A stretch of DNA of 30,959 nt from Magnaporthiopsis rhizophila (Eukaryota; Ascomycota; Sordariomycetes; Magnaporthales; Magnaporthaceae). The position numbers were made by a program, and so were the translations under genes. The notes under the pieces are model-generated. The model searched no databases, was not told the origin of the DNA, and saw nothing but the letters and a program-made list of their open reading frames with translations. The stretch is taken from contig PYSS01000220.1 of NCBI GenBank assembly GCA_003049465.1, forward strand, positions 1 to 30,959, written 5' to 3'. Of the stretch, positions 11,986-23,435 are shown piece by piece. Every line of letters begins with the position of its first letter. Position 1 is the stretch's first letter.

Positions 11986-11994
11986 TATAAAATA
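11986..11994 (+). promoter_or_regulatory. TATA-like box
   Basis: TATAAAATA on the plus strand. It is about 1 kb upstream of the subtilase ATG and 66 nt upstream of the first base of an unrecognised 103-codon frame, so what it drives, if anything, is unclear. Confidence 0.25.
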
Positions 11995-12010
11995 GCGATA
12001 CTTGTTTTCA

Positions 12011-12038
12011 TTGCACCATTGATGTTGCACCATTGATG
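12011..12038. repeat. Perfect 14-bp tandem duplication
   Basis: Two adjacent identical copies of TTGCACCATTGATG, followed by a partial third (TGACACCAT). Confidence 0.9.
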
Positions 12039-12991
12039 TGACACCATATAGTTTGCTCCATGCGGACTTTGGCGAAGGAGTTGGTTAGGGGTGGCACGTT
12101 TGACCAGAGACGCATGACAGTGAACAAACATGCTCATCTCCAAGAAACGCGCATCGTCTTGAACTACTTTCGCTGCCTGGCCGGACAGGGCACCTTCTAC
12201 GTCGAGTTGCTGGAGTTATCCATCCTTCGATGTCTGGTTGGTGGAGGTGGTTGGCGGTGCAGAGGTGTGCTTCCGATTTCTGCAGGCCGCCGTTCAAAGA
12301 CAGCAGCAAACAAAGGCATGAGGAACCGAGGATGGAAATGTCAATGGTGCAAACGAACCGAGCGTCAATAAAACACCGAGCTGTTCTTCCTCGTCTCCTT
12401 TCTTCTGCATCGCCGACGCGCAATGCGAGACCAACGATGGATGTCGTTCTCGGACCTCTCGAGTCAGGCGCCTCAGCTCTGATGATCGTATCGAATTGGG
12501 CGCGAGACGACGGGCTTCCCCTCAATCTGGTGGGTATTCCGGCCAAAAAAAAGGGAACGCGTGGGCGAGCCCGGAAATTGGGCAAACAAATCATCCAGGG
12601 AATGTAACCTGGCTCGGGCGCCGTTTTCCCGCCTCCGCCAAGATCGTGTGGGGTGTGGTGCGTGCAGCAAAAGGGCGGCCCAGGCCGATGAACCGCACTG
12701 TCCGCCAACAGCTTAAGCTCCTTCCTCAACCGGAAACCCATTCAGCACGCCAGATCCACCAAACCCACCCTCCATCTCGTATTCCGACTCCGTTTCTTGC
12801 AAAAACACCACCTGCCGCGTCGGGAGCCAAGACAGACGATATGATTAACATCAACTTCAGGGCCGAGCGGCTAAAAGGGACCATGCGACTGGTTCCTACA
12901 TCTGGGGGCCATCGACGCGGCGGCGAAGGATGATGTTGCTTACTCTCTCCAAGCAGCAGCTGAGAGACCGGCTCTCGCGATTCCCACCACG

Positions 12992-15889
12992 ATGCAGCTC
13001 ATCCAGTCCCTCCTCCTCGGGCTCTGCTTGGCCGGCAGCGGCGCCGTCGCCGCGGAGCAGCCGGGTCCGCACATGAGCCCGCTGCTACGCCGCGGCCAGG
13101 ACGACGCGGCCGGGGCGGCCCCCAAGAACGACACCATCGCCCCGAAGCGCTTCATCGTCGAGTTCGACGAGGGCAAGGCCGGCAGCGATGCCGGGCGGGC
13201 CGCCGACACCCTCAAGTCGAGCTTGCCCCAGGGCTGTCGCGTGCTGCGCGTCTACTCGAGCGAGGTGTTCAAGGGCGCCTCGATCGAGGTCGAGGACAGC
13301 AACGTCGACTCGCTCAACGCCATCAACGAGGTCTCGCGGGCCTGGAACGCGCGCTACCTGACTCTGCCCGAGGACTCGCTCAATCCGCAGCAGGAGTTCG
13401 CGTCGTACAGCGAGGCCGCCGCCACGGGCCAGTTCAACTACTCGATCCACCACATGACGGGTGTCGACAAGCTGCACGCTGCCGGCATCAAGGGCAAGGG
13501 CGTCCTCATTGCTGTGGTGGATACTGGCATTGACTACCACCACCGCGCCCTGGGCGCAGGCTTCGGATCTGGCCATAAGATCATCGGCGGCTACGATCTG
13601 GTTGGCAATGGGGACTTCCCCAGGGGCCCTAAGCAGCCCGACGACGATCCCATGGACCAGGTCGGCCACGGCACCCACGTGGCGGGGATTATCGCTGGCC
13701 AGGACGATACCTTCACGGGTGTGGCGCCCGAGTCTAGCCTGCTGGCCTACAAGGTCTTCAGTGCGAACGGTGGCACCGACGAGGCCGCTCTCATCGACGC
13801 CTTCCTGATGGCCTACGAGGCCGGTGTAAGTGCACCTCTCCGTGGTATCTCGCGGATGTAATCATTTGCTGACAAAATCTTGGGACTACTCCAGGCCGAC
13901 GTCATCACCGCCTCGGTTGGCGGCACGAACGGCTGGACGGACAGCGCATGGGCCTCGGTTGCCTCCCGCCTGGTTGACCAGGGCGTCGTGGTGACTATTT
14001 CGGCAGGCAATGATGGCCAGGCGGGCGCCTTCGCGGCGAGCAGCGGCTCTTCGGGCGACAACGTGCTCGCCATCGCATCCATCACGGCCTCCACCATCGC
14101 CTCGGCCACGTTCAATGCAACCTTCACCCTCGACGGAAAGGCCAACTCTACGATGCTGATATACCGCTCCGAGAAGCCCTGGTACCCCTCCAATGTCCAG
14201 GGTTGGCCCATCGTCCCTCTGTCCCTCAACACCTCCGTGGAGGCCGAGGCCTGCGCGCCCCTACCCAACACGACCCGGAGCCTCGCCGACCAGGTGGTCC
14301 TTGTCCGCCGCGGCGGCTGCAACTTCTCTGTGAAGCAGAAGAACCTCGAGCGCTTCAACGCGACCGCCATAATGTTCTATAACGACGACATGCCTCTCGC
14401 CATCCCCCAGAGGGCCCCACTGACTTTCGACAACAGCAACATGACCATGATAAACAAGGAGGCCGGCGAGGCCATGATCGCCACCATCAAGGCGGGCGGC
14501 AGCGTCACGGCTGACTTCAACCTCGACCCTAACAACAACAACTACAAGGCAGTCGATTTCTTCTGGGGCGGCAAGGCCGATACGTACACCTCTATCGGTG
14601 CTACCAACGACCTCTTCATCAAGCCCGACGTTGCCGCTCCCGGTGGACAGATCCTCAGCTCCTTCCCTGGCGGTGGCTACGCCATCCAGTCCGGCACCTC
14701 AATGTCCTGTCCCTACGTCGCCGGCATTGCTGCCCTATACATCGGTGCGCACGGCGGCTCGGCCGACCGCAAGACGCGCGGCGGCGCCTTTGCGAAGCGG
14801 GTCGCGGCTCGCATCCTCTCGTCGGGGGATTCCGTGGCCTGGTACGCCGGCGACGGGGAGGAGGTCGACTACCACGCGCGCGCCTCGGTTGCGCAGGTCG
14901 GCACCGGCCTGGTCAACGCGACCAAGGTTCTGGGCTACGCCACCCAGCTCTCCTTTGCCCGCTTCGCCCTGAACGACACGGCCCACTTCAACCGCGACCA
15001 CAGCGTTGACATCACCAACTCGGGCTCAACCCCGGTCACGTACTCGTTCGAGATCGAGGAGGCCGGGGCCATGAACACGCTGCAGATCGACGACGGCAAG
15101 CACTGGGGCGCCCCGCGCATGGCCTGGTTCGAGGAGATCATCAAGGCGCCGCAGCAGATCCGCCCTAGCGTGCAGATGCCCGCGCCGCTCACGCTCCAGC
15201 CGGGCGAGACGCGCACGGCCAAGTTCGCCTTCTCGCCCCCGACGGGCGGCGAGCCGGGCAGGCTGCCCATGTACAGCGGCAAGGTGTTGATCAAAGGCGA
15301 CAACGGGGAGAGCTTGGGCGTCCCTTACTTGGGCGTGGCCGCGGACCTCGCCAAGGAGCTGCCCGGCGTTTTCGACACGCCGAATTACGAACGCTTCAGC
15401 TCTGGCGTCGACGACATCCCTGTCCAGAAAAAGGCCAACTGGACGTTCGACTACAGCCTCGAGGCGCAGGACTTCCCCGAGATCTACATGCGCCTGCGTT
15501 TCGCCACGCGCGAGCTGCGCATCGACGTCTTCGAGGAGCACTGGACCGAGGACCGCTGGGAGTACCCGCCCGTGGTCGGGCAGGCCGGCTACGTCGGCGC
15601 CATCACGTCGTACGCCGAGCCGGTCCTGCGCGGCCACTTCGACCCGGCCAAGATGAACGCCAGCGAGACCATCTCGACGCCCCTCCGCAGCCTGGCGCGC
15701 GACATCTCGGGCCGGACCGGCCACACCTTTTGGTGGCTCGGCCAGATGGCCAACGGCAGCCACATCGCCACCGGCCGCTACCACCTCCGTGTGGCCGCCC
15801 TCAAGCCCTGGTCCGATCCCAGGAACGCGACCAGCTGGGACACGTGGACCGACGTGCCCACGATCGAGGTTCTCCCGCGCGGTGCATAG
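12992..15889 (+). CDS. Secreted subtilase (S8) with PA domain
   Basis: Two exons, 12992-13825 and 13895-15889, joined across a 69-nt phase-0 intron (GTAAGT...CCAG), giving 942 residues. Signal peptide 1-20; an I9-type propeptide at about 51-126 (starts KRFIVEFDEGKAG, ends near LTLPED). The catalytic domain carries Asp177 (VVDTGID), His226 (GHGTHVAG), oxyanion Asn317 (ISAGNDGQ) and Ser547 (SGTSMSCPYVAG). The long gap between Asn317 and Ser547 holds a protease-associated domain around 385-475 (VVLVRRGGCNFSVKQKN). After residue 620 there is an Fn3-like C-terminal part. Many N-x-S/T sites fit secretion. The layout is that of fungal 'minor extracellular protease vpr'-like endopeptidases, longer than proteinase K types and similar to C5a-peptidase-like forms. 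All catalytic residues and the propeptide are intact, so it is probably active. The retrotransposon block begins about 50 bp past the stop, so its 3' UTR and terminator probably lie in transposon DNA. Confidence 0.95.
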
Positions 15890-15937
15890 GTCGTTTGCAG
15901 GGTGGTAGAGCGAGGGCTGTTTGACTTGTAATTATAA

Positions 15938-16239
15938 TGATATTGGCAGGAGAGGGTTTCTCCTGTTCAATCGGCTCGGAGATCTCCAAAAAGGGTGAAC
16001 AACAATCTTTATAATCTGGGAAAATCCTATTATTATACACAAAAAGAAAAAAATCTATCTGCCTAAAAAAGGGCAAAGGACTGCCCTTTTATCTGCGCGG
16101 AGGCCATCGCCCAAAGGGCGATCTGCCGCTCTAGCCGCACAGGCCGGTTGGCCCGTGCGGAATCCAAAAAAGCCCAAAAAATTCCTCCATTCTGTCCTCC
16201 TCTTCCGGATCGCATGCGCACAGAATACCTATTCCAACA
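15938..16239. repeat. GC-rich LTR-like block with hairpins at the edge of the AT-rich region
   Basis: On the plus strand it begins TGATATTGGCAGGAG and ends TATTCCAACA (on the minus strand TGTTGGAATA...CCAATATCA), so either strand gives TG...CA ends with imperfect inverted termini, as in LTRs. It keeps a moderate GC content while all DNA to its right is heavily AT. Three inverted repeats lie inside (16067-16090, 16106-16122, 16135-16160). No matching second copy was found in the window and the 5-bp flanks (TATAA / CCGGC) do not match, so it is not a clean solo LTR. The alternative left end is TGTAATTATAATG at 15927. Orientation and parent element are undetermined. Confidence 0.45.
16067..16160. 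repeat. Three consecutive inverted repeats
   Basis: First: AAAAGGGCA (16067-16075) against TGCCCTTTT (16082-16090), 9-bp perfect arms. Second: ATCGCCC (16106-16112) against GGGCGAT (16116-16122), 7-bp arms, 3-nt loop. Third: CCGCAC and GGCC (from 16135) against GGCC and GTGCGG (to 16160), nearly perfect. All lie inside the LTR-like block. Confidence 0.85.
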
Positions 16240-18329
16240 CCGGCAATTTTTTTTTTATGTGCGGGTATCCCGGTATTTTATTCCTATAATATAATAGGTT
16301 TATCCCGGAGATCGTAAGGATTTCCAAAAGTTTTAACGGAGGGGTTTTCATAAAAAAAATGCCGGATCCGATAATCCGGTTTTTTAATAAAAAAAATAAC
16401 CGGATTTGGTAATCCGGGATATTTATTTAAAAAAGGGAACGGCCTTGGTGGGCCGGTAATTAAAACAAAAAAAAAATGTGCGTTTTGGAAAGGCATTTTT
16501 ATATTTTGGAAATATTAAATTATTAAACCAAAAAATAATAGGAAAAAAATAATACAGGTACGGGTTTTTGCATAATAAAAGATTATTTAGCAAATTATTT
16601 TAATAAAAAATAATATTAATAATTGTTTTTGTAATTTTAAAAATAGGGTTTATATTTATATAAAAGTATTTTATCCGCCCTGTTTGCAATTTGGCCAACC
16701 TGCACCGGTAAACCTTATTTATTAATCTATCCTTTTTATGCCCTGTTTATATGCATTTTATTATTTAAAATCCCGATTAATTAATTATTATTTTGTTAAT
16801 TATTATTTTTTTTTCTCCTTTTTTGCCTTTTTTTCGTTTTTGCAACTAAAATGGCTGGTAAAAAAAAAATTATCAAATTTTATATAATTATGCAAAAACT
16901 GTCATTTTTAAAATTTGGGCTCAATTAATAATTTTTTATCGAGCGGTAACAAATTTAAAATTATTGCTTATAATAATCAAACTGAAAAATAAGCTAATTT
17001 CCTGCAAAATTTGGCTGTACCAATATTTTTGGCTTAATTAAACAATTTCCAAATCGGTACTAATATTATTAATATATTAATATTTTGTTTCGAAAAAGCC
17101 AAACGCGCTTAAGCTTTGGACAAGCCGTTTTTTGCTCCAGTTTTAAATTCCGATCCTATTCCGATCGAAAATTTCGAGTATAATCCTGCGGCTAACCTTT
17201 CCAAAATTATTAATCTTTTTTTAATTAATCCTGATAATATTACAAATTTTACTATAGCAATATTATAAATAATTAAAGTTACGGGCACTTTTTTAAAATT
17301 TATATCTAAATTTTTAGGCAATTGTTAAAAAAAAATAAAAAATTCCGCGTTAAACAAAAAAAAATTGCTTTTTGGCAAATAATTAATATTTTATTAGGAG
17401 CAATTTTTTAATACTAATTAAATTATAGCAATCTGATAAATGGGCAAACCAAATTTATTAATCAGCTTAATAATAATTTTGTTATGCAGGAAAATAATAA
17501 AAAAAAAAAGGAAAAAAATTTGCTAAACCTTTAATTTTCCAATTTTAAAACAAATTTTCCACCAAGCAATATAAATAAATCACAATTTATTTTGTGCTTC
17601 CTAAGCAATTAAAATTTGCTTAGGCGCAATTATAACTTATATAAAAGCCAGCTGAAATTATTAATTTTACCATTTAGCAATCCAAAAATTATCCCGGGCC
17701 TAAAACCCCTAAAAAAAAACAAAAGCAAAATTATCCTTAAAACCCCCAACTATCCTATTATTAGCAGCAAAAATATTAAATTGCCAATTTCAGGCTCTGG
17801 CGGGCGTAATAAAAAAAAGATTTAAAATCGATCCTATATTTGGAATATTTTAAATCGATTTTGGCCAGTAAAATGCCAAAATTTAATAAGGAAAATAATT
17901 GCCGGAATCAAATCCCAAACAAAAAACAATATTAGCTATGCGCCTTAGGCCATACGTATAAGCCTATATAAATTTTCCGATTTTTAAAAACTTAACTGTA
18001 AAATCGGGCTAATAATTATTTTTAATCCTTCTCTGGTTTTGCATTTGGCCCTCAAATTTTTTGCAATATAACGCCAGGGCAAAAAGATTTGCAAAAAGGC
18101 TATAAATTTGTTTCTTAAATTAAATAATCGAAATGCATTTTGTTAATAAAAATTATTTAATCGCAAAAATTTAACAAATAAAAAACTATTTGCAAAATAA
18201 TACTAATCTTTGCCAAAAAAATAAGGGTAAAAATAATTTATTTACCGAAATAAACAGTAATCTTTTTATAATAATGCAAATAAAATATAATGCTACAGGC
18301 CAAACGGCTGCTTTAAAAATATGGGATAC
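16240..18329. other. AT-rich, RIP-damaged DNA of unknown origin
   Basis: About 2.1 kb, very AT-rich. Imperfect repeats around CCGGAT/ATCCGG occur at 16362-16420. A 51-codon stop-free stretch on the plus strand (17113-17265) overlaps a 70-codon stop-free minus frame, which is unusual at this base composition, but neither resembles a family I know. It lies beyond the proposed copia LTR, so it is probably part of a third, older element into which copia inserted. Confidence 0.5.
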
Positions 18330-18535
18330 TGTAACCCTGATAAAAGTGTATAATAAAAAAAAATAAAAAAAATAAAAAAAAATCTGAAAATATGCATTTA
18401 GAAAATTGCAATATCGTTTTTTTGCATTATATTATTTGCTGTTTTTATTAATTATAAAAAGCCTAATTTTATATTATATTGCGCTATATTTTTAAAATTT
18501 GTTACTTTTATTATAAAAAAAATCAACTTATTATA
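18330..18535 (-). repeat. Candidate 3' LTR of the copia element
   Basis: Immediately after the copia pol stop (18557) the minus strand has a purine-rich tract (AAAAAAAAGCCAGGGG) and then TATAATAAG, which is what TGTAACAAG becomes after RIP. The proposed far end is GGGTTACA at 18330, giving inverted ends TGTAAC/GTTACA and a length of 206 bp. The flanking 5 bp are GATAC (18325-18329); the other copy would be outside the window. Inferred from ends only. Confidence 0.4.
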
Positions 18536-18556
18536 ACCCCTGGCTTTTTTTTATTT

Positions 18557-21440
18557 TTAATTTTGCTTTACCCATCCCTTAATCCTAATTATTATTATAT
18601 TAAAATTAACAAAATTTTTCAAAACCTTATTTAGCTAATCCTTGGTTATAATATCCGCAAAATTATTTGCTTTTATAATTTACCAAATCTTATTAATTTT
18701 CCAACCCTTATAAAATTTACGAAAAACTATAATATTTATTATAAAGCATTTTTTTATTATTATCCCAAATTGGACAAAATATTAATATAGCGAAAAATTA
18801 TTAATATAATTCACTAATTTATAAAAAGATAGGTTCAATTTTTTATTAATTGCTAAAAGTATCGTTTTAAAAATATAACCCGTATTAAATCCGCTGATTA
18901 TATTATAAATTTTACTAGCAAAAATGCTTTATATTACCCTTTTGCATTTAACAAAATTTTAATATAATATATTTCTGGTAATTTGGAAATTATTCTTTTA
19001 TTTTATGCTGGTTTTAATTTTAAAAATAACCACAAAACCGATCTGTAAATTAAAATCCTTATTATTAGCAAAAAATCCGTTCATAAATATAAATAATCTT
19101 GCTTTTAACAAATCAAATTGGATATAATTTAGGCTTTTATTTGTATTATTGATCTGCTAATAAATATATTTATTAAATTTTTTAATATCCGTATCCTGGG
19201 ATTTTTTGGTTTATATAACCACAAAATAATCGAAAACGGCTTCCGGCTAGCATATTAAACTAATATATGCCCCTTATGCGCGCTGGGTCACATATTATTA
19301 TTAAATATTATTACCCTTATAAGGCACAAGCTTAAGCCGATTTATCTGTTTTTTTTGCTATATACGGATAATTATTTCACCAATCGCAATTTTGCAGTTA
19401 TTAAAATAACTTTTATTACCAAAGCCTAAAATAAACCTCGGTTTAGCCTTAAAACCTGCCTTTTGAAGGGCAATTTTTTCCTTTTCTATAAACTTTTTAC
19501 TGTTTAAATTTAGCATATTATCGATTTATATACCAATAATTCCAAAACTTTTACCGATCTTTAAAATAAATAAACAAAAATTATAATCGGAAATAAAATA
19601 ATCCAATCGCTTTTTATAATGCTTTTGGTATATCACAAACCAATGCAATCCGGTTTTAGCCAATTTATAAAGCGGTTTAATCAAACGAAATATGGTTCTA
19701 AAAAGGTATTACTATTATAATTCCATAAAAAAGCGCAGGTAAATAATCCTTTGCAGCTCGGTTTTGGCCTGGGTATATATTTGGTTAATATTTCGGATTA
19801 TCAGCTAATTTTTTATGGCCATAAAGGTTAATATAAGCGCAAAAATCAGGTATTAGCTGCATTATATAATCGTTAAAAACTGGGTAAATAATATTAATTT
19901 TTCCTAATTATTATATTTTTGTACCATAAATTTTAATTTTTCGTAAAAATTTGTATTTATCCTTTTAACCTTTTTAATTATACATATTCCAAAAATTTTT
20001 ACCAATTTATTAATCTGGTATTATTTAATCGGTTTAATTATATTACTAACCAGTAAATTGCCAATTTTTTTTTGATTAAATTATTCAAAAGGTTTGCCTG
20101 GGGTTATAATTTTTTCAACCTGTTAATAATAAAGCGTTAGGCGTATAAACTCCATCTTTTTTGCGCTTATAAATGCTATTAAAATATTCGCTTTTTCGGG
20201 GTTGCACCAAAATTATCCATATTATTTAAATGCCGGTTTATCGATTAGTGCAATAACCAAAAGTGCCAGTGATTCAGGTATTTTGCGCAGCCTCCTTTAT
20301 TTATACAAAAGTGGCAATAATTTTTCGATTTTTGAATTATCCTTGCTAGCATTTGTTAAATTATCGATTTGCCGTTCTGTATTTCTGCAAGGCCGTTCTC
20401 GGAGTTGCGGCTGGTTTAAAGCTGAATATTTAAATAATTCCGGCTATTTTTTTGGTTTTACTGTTTGCTGCTCCTCCAATTTGTAATAAAGTTTGCAAAT
20501 AATGCTTCAAAATATTACCGAACCATTTGGCATATTTATTATAATTTTATTTTTTGTTACAAACAGCATTTTAAAGGGTTTTTACCATTTTTATTTTTTT
20601 CGGTAAACAAAAACCTTATTTCCCAAAATAAAAAAATTGGGTAATATCCCTGTAATGCTCGGGCTGTTATGCATATTTAAGGTATCGTTTATCTTTTATT
20701 TAGCAAAAAATTTGCGCAATTTTGCTATAATTTTAATAATTATTGCCATTTGTTAAACCTGCATTCCAAAAGGTGCTAAATTATTATTAAATTGCAGCAT
20801 AATACCAAAAACAAGCAAAATAAAAACTAATCTATTAAGCCTTATAATATTATTCAGTATTTTAATTATTTTTTAAAGCGCCAAATCAAAATAAATATCA
20901 GGGCACCTTTTTCTGATTATTTTATAAGCTTATTAAAAAAATCCATAATACTTTTTAACCTTGCTTATCGACCAATATGCTTTTATTAAAACCTGATAGT
21001 ATATTATCCCAAAAAGTTTTATTTTTGCCTGGAATTTGCTTGCAGCAAAATTGGTTTTTATATTATAAAATATAATGTTAAACGGGCCAAAATAAATATT
21101 AAACCAGCAATATTTAAGAATTTTCCATATTTTTTTGGCTAATTCCTTTTTAAAAAATAATGCTGCGCTAAACGCAATATTTATATTAATTATATAAAAT
21201 ATTTATTTGCTATTCAGATATATAATATTAATAATTATTTTGTAATTAAAATTAATATTATTTTTAAGCATAAATTTAAAATATTATAATATAAAATTTA
21301 TAGTTTAATAATAATGGTATATTTGATTAATTATTTGCAAAGCGTTCCGATTTACCCGATAGCCTGCCTGGTTTAGCATATACCAAAAGCGATTAATAAA
21401 AAAATAACCAAAATATTTATATAAATACCTTAATTTTATT
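18557..21440 (-). pseudogene. Ty1/copia pol relic: integrase, RT, RNase H
   Basis: One minus-strand frame, with many stops but no indel, runs from about 21440 to the terminal TAA at 18559-18557. Order: a decayed GAG-pre-integrase HHCC module (LRYLYKYFGY... near 21435; the CHHC half reads IYHYY) to about 21260; the integrase core about 21250-20500 (IYFGPFNII, ASKFQAKIKLF, YWSISKVKKYY); reverse transcriptase about 20100-19300 (FRLIKPLYKLAKTGLHWF from 19690; the YVDDxL box now reads stop-IDNML near 19515-19532); RNase H from YVTQRA near 19296 through FMNGFFANNKD, ending in GWVKQN. Nearly all damage is of the type Cys/His to Tyr, Asp to Asn, and Gln/Trp to stop, as RIP predicts. The active sites are lost. 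The order IN-RT-RNase H is diagnostic for Ty1/copia rather than Ty3/gypsy. Confidence 0.88.
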
Positions 21441-23435
21441 TTCGTTAGGGAAAGTATTTTTATAATTGTTTAATTAATCAAATATAAAATGCCTGGGTGG
21501 CTAATTTTGTTAAAAGAAAAACCATGGGTGGCCTGATTTTTTAATAATCGAAATATACTTACCAACTTTAATTACAAATTTATTACGCATATTATCGAAA
21601 TAAATGCTTAATTGGTTTATATTTTCGAGGCACAGCAAAAAAAAGGTTTATATTAGAATTATATAAAAAATAATCGATCCGATCAAAATTTTTAGCATAA
21701 TTTTGACCAGGCTAAATAAGGTATTTTTTAAGCCAAAACAAATATAATATTTAAATTTGGCAATAATTAATTAAAAATTAGGCAGGAAGTATTATAATGC
21801 TCGAAATTATATAAAATTGGCGGTCGAAATTTTGGCTGCTTTTATATTTGGAAAAATACCGCATTATTTATTTCTGTTAAAAAATATATACTATTATAAT
21901 ATTTATTTTTAATTATTTTTGTTTTGGTTTTTATTTATTTATTATAAAAAATAAGCCTAAATATAATACCGGAAAGCTTTATTAATAAAATAATTGGTAA
22001 TAACAGCGGTAAAAAAATATATTAATAATATTTTTCCCTTATTATTATTTGATTAATTGCTGGGCTTTAATATTAATTAAACCTGCTAATTATTTACGGG
22101 TTTTTTATTATCCTTATTGCTATTTTTTTATATTTAAGGAAAAATTGGGCAAAATTTTTTTTTAATTATTATATTTTTAATAAATATTCTTTTAATATTT
22201 TTTTGTGCTGTATTATTTTTTCGGTGTATATTATATTAAACAGCAGCCGTGCTTAATATAAACTTAGCATTTGTTTTGAAAATTATAAAAATGCCTTTTT
22301 CAGGGGCCATTATTATTTTATTTATCGGTATAATGCTTATTTTTAGGGTTTTTTTCCAAATTTGCATTTAATAAAATAACTGTTATAAATAATAATATTT
22401 TTTTTACCTATATAATGCTGCAAAACTGGAAAGCCAAACTTTTAAATATTTTTTTTGAATATAAAAGGGCTATTTTAAATTTAGGCATTTCCTGGATTGC
22501 ATAAAAAATATTTGTAATTAATTAATAATTTGCTAATAATTAGGGCTTAAAATTTAAAATTTATCCAAAAAGGTTTGGAGCATTTTTATTTTGTTTTTAT
22601 TTGTATTAATATTTTTGAAACTGATAATTTAAAATATAATTAAACTTTAATTTGTATAATATTATTATTAATTAACCTTTATATTAAAATATTCCTTAAA
22701 TTTTAAATAAATTTTTTTAAAAATATATCGCTTATTTATAACCCGGATAAAATAAATCTTGGTTTAACCTATAAAAATTAGTGGAAAAAATGTATAAAAT
22801 TATAAAAAAAAAATATTAAATGCTTTACAAATATTTGTAAAAATTAAAACCTTATTATTCAAAATATTATATTATTTTCCGGAATATTTATATATTTTAT
22901 TATATATATTTTTCAATATTTTTACCAAATTTATATCGAGCAGTATATTAATTATATCCAGCAAAAAAAATATGCGGTATAAATTAATTATTTAGTTTTT
23001 TATCCGCTTATAAGCCAAAAATTTCTGGTAATAATAGCCAGGCATATAATTTTTTATAATTAAAAACCGGTTTTTTTAATTTAACAGATCAAAAAAATAA
23101 ATCCCAATTAATTAATTAATTTTTGGTTTGGATAATAACGATTATAAAATTACCGAAATCTAATTTTTGTGGTATTTTTTAAAAGGATTAAAAAAATAAT
23201 TATCCAAAAATTGCTGCCTTGGTTTAAAAATTGGAAAAAAAATTAATATTTTAGCCGATTTTTATTTTAATAACAGATTATTCCGTTATAAAAATAATTA
23301 TTGCATTTTAACTTATATATTAATCTGTTTTAAAAATTTCCGGTTAATTATTTTTTGCTAATTTAATAATTGTATATATTTATTTGGGCCGATAATTTTG
23401 CAAGCAAAATTATAATTTTAAAAATTTTATTTTTG
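21441..23435 (-). pseudogene. Copia gag/protease part, near segment
   Basis: Upstream part of the copia reading frame, heavily RIP-damaged. In the frame set by the pol stop, coding-looking stretches remain, such as FNIIYTEKIIQHKKILKEY around 22240-22180. No zinc knuckle or protease active site was recognised. It is interrupted at 23435 by the Ty3 insertion and continues at 30653. Identity rests on position and frame, not on a recognised domain. Confidence 0.6.
23431..23435. repeat. Target-site duplication, left copy
   Basis: TTTTG immediately before the 5' LTR; identical to 30649-30653 immediately after the 3' LTR. Confidence 0.88.

Larger units (their letters stand above)
10958..12991. other. 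Intergenic DNA before the subtilase
   Basis: About 2 kb. It holds a T run (11691-11704), a TATA-like box (11986-11994), a perfect 14-bp tandem duplication (12011-12038), and a 103-codon plus-strand frame at 12060-12371 with no recognisable domain. A 218-codon minus-strand frame at 12741-12085 also has no domain and sits over the subtilase promoter side. Confidence 0.5.

Noticed and set aside
12085..12741. 218-codon minus-strand frame upstream of the subtilase
   Set aside because: No recognisable domain, no signal peptide or intron evidence; lies where the subtilase promoter should be. Kept only as a note.
13085..13678. 197-codon minus-strand frame opposite subtilase exon 1
   Set aside because: Shadow frame covering the propeptide and catalytic Asp/His coding region.
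15026..15784. 252-codon minus-strand frame opposite the subtilase
   Set aside because: Antisense shadow of exon 2; composition typical of complementing a GC-biased gene.
20202..20486. 94-codon plus-strand frame
   Set aside because: Opposite strand of the copia pol region between integrase and RT, where the minus frame is coding-like and in register.
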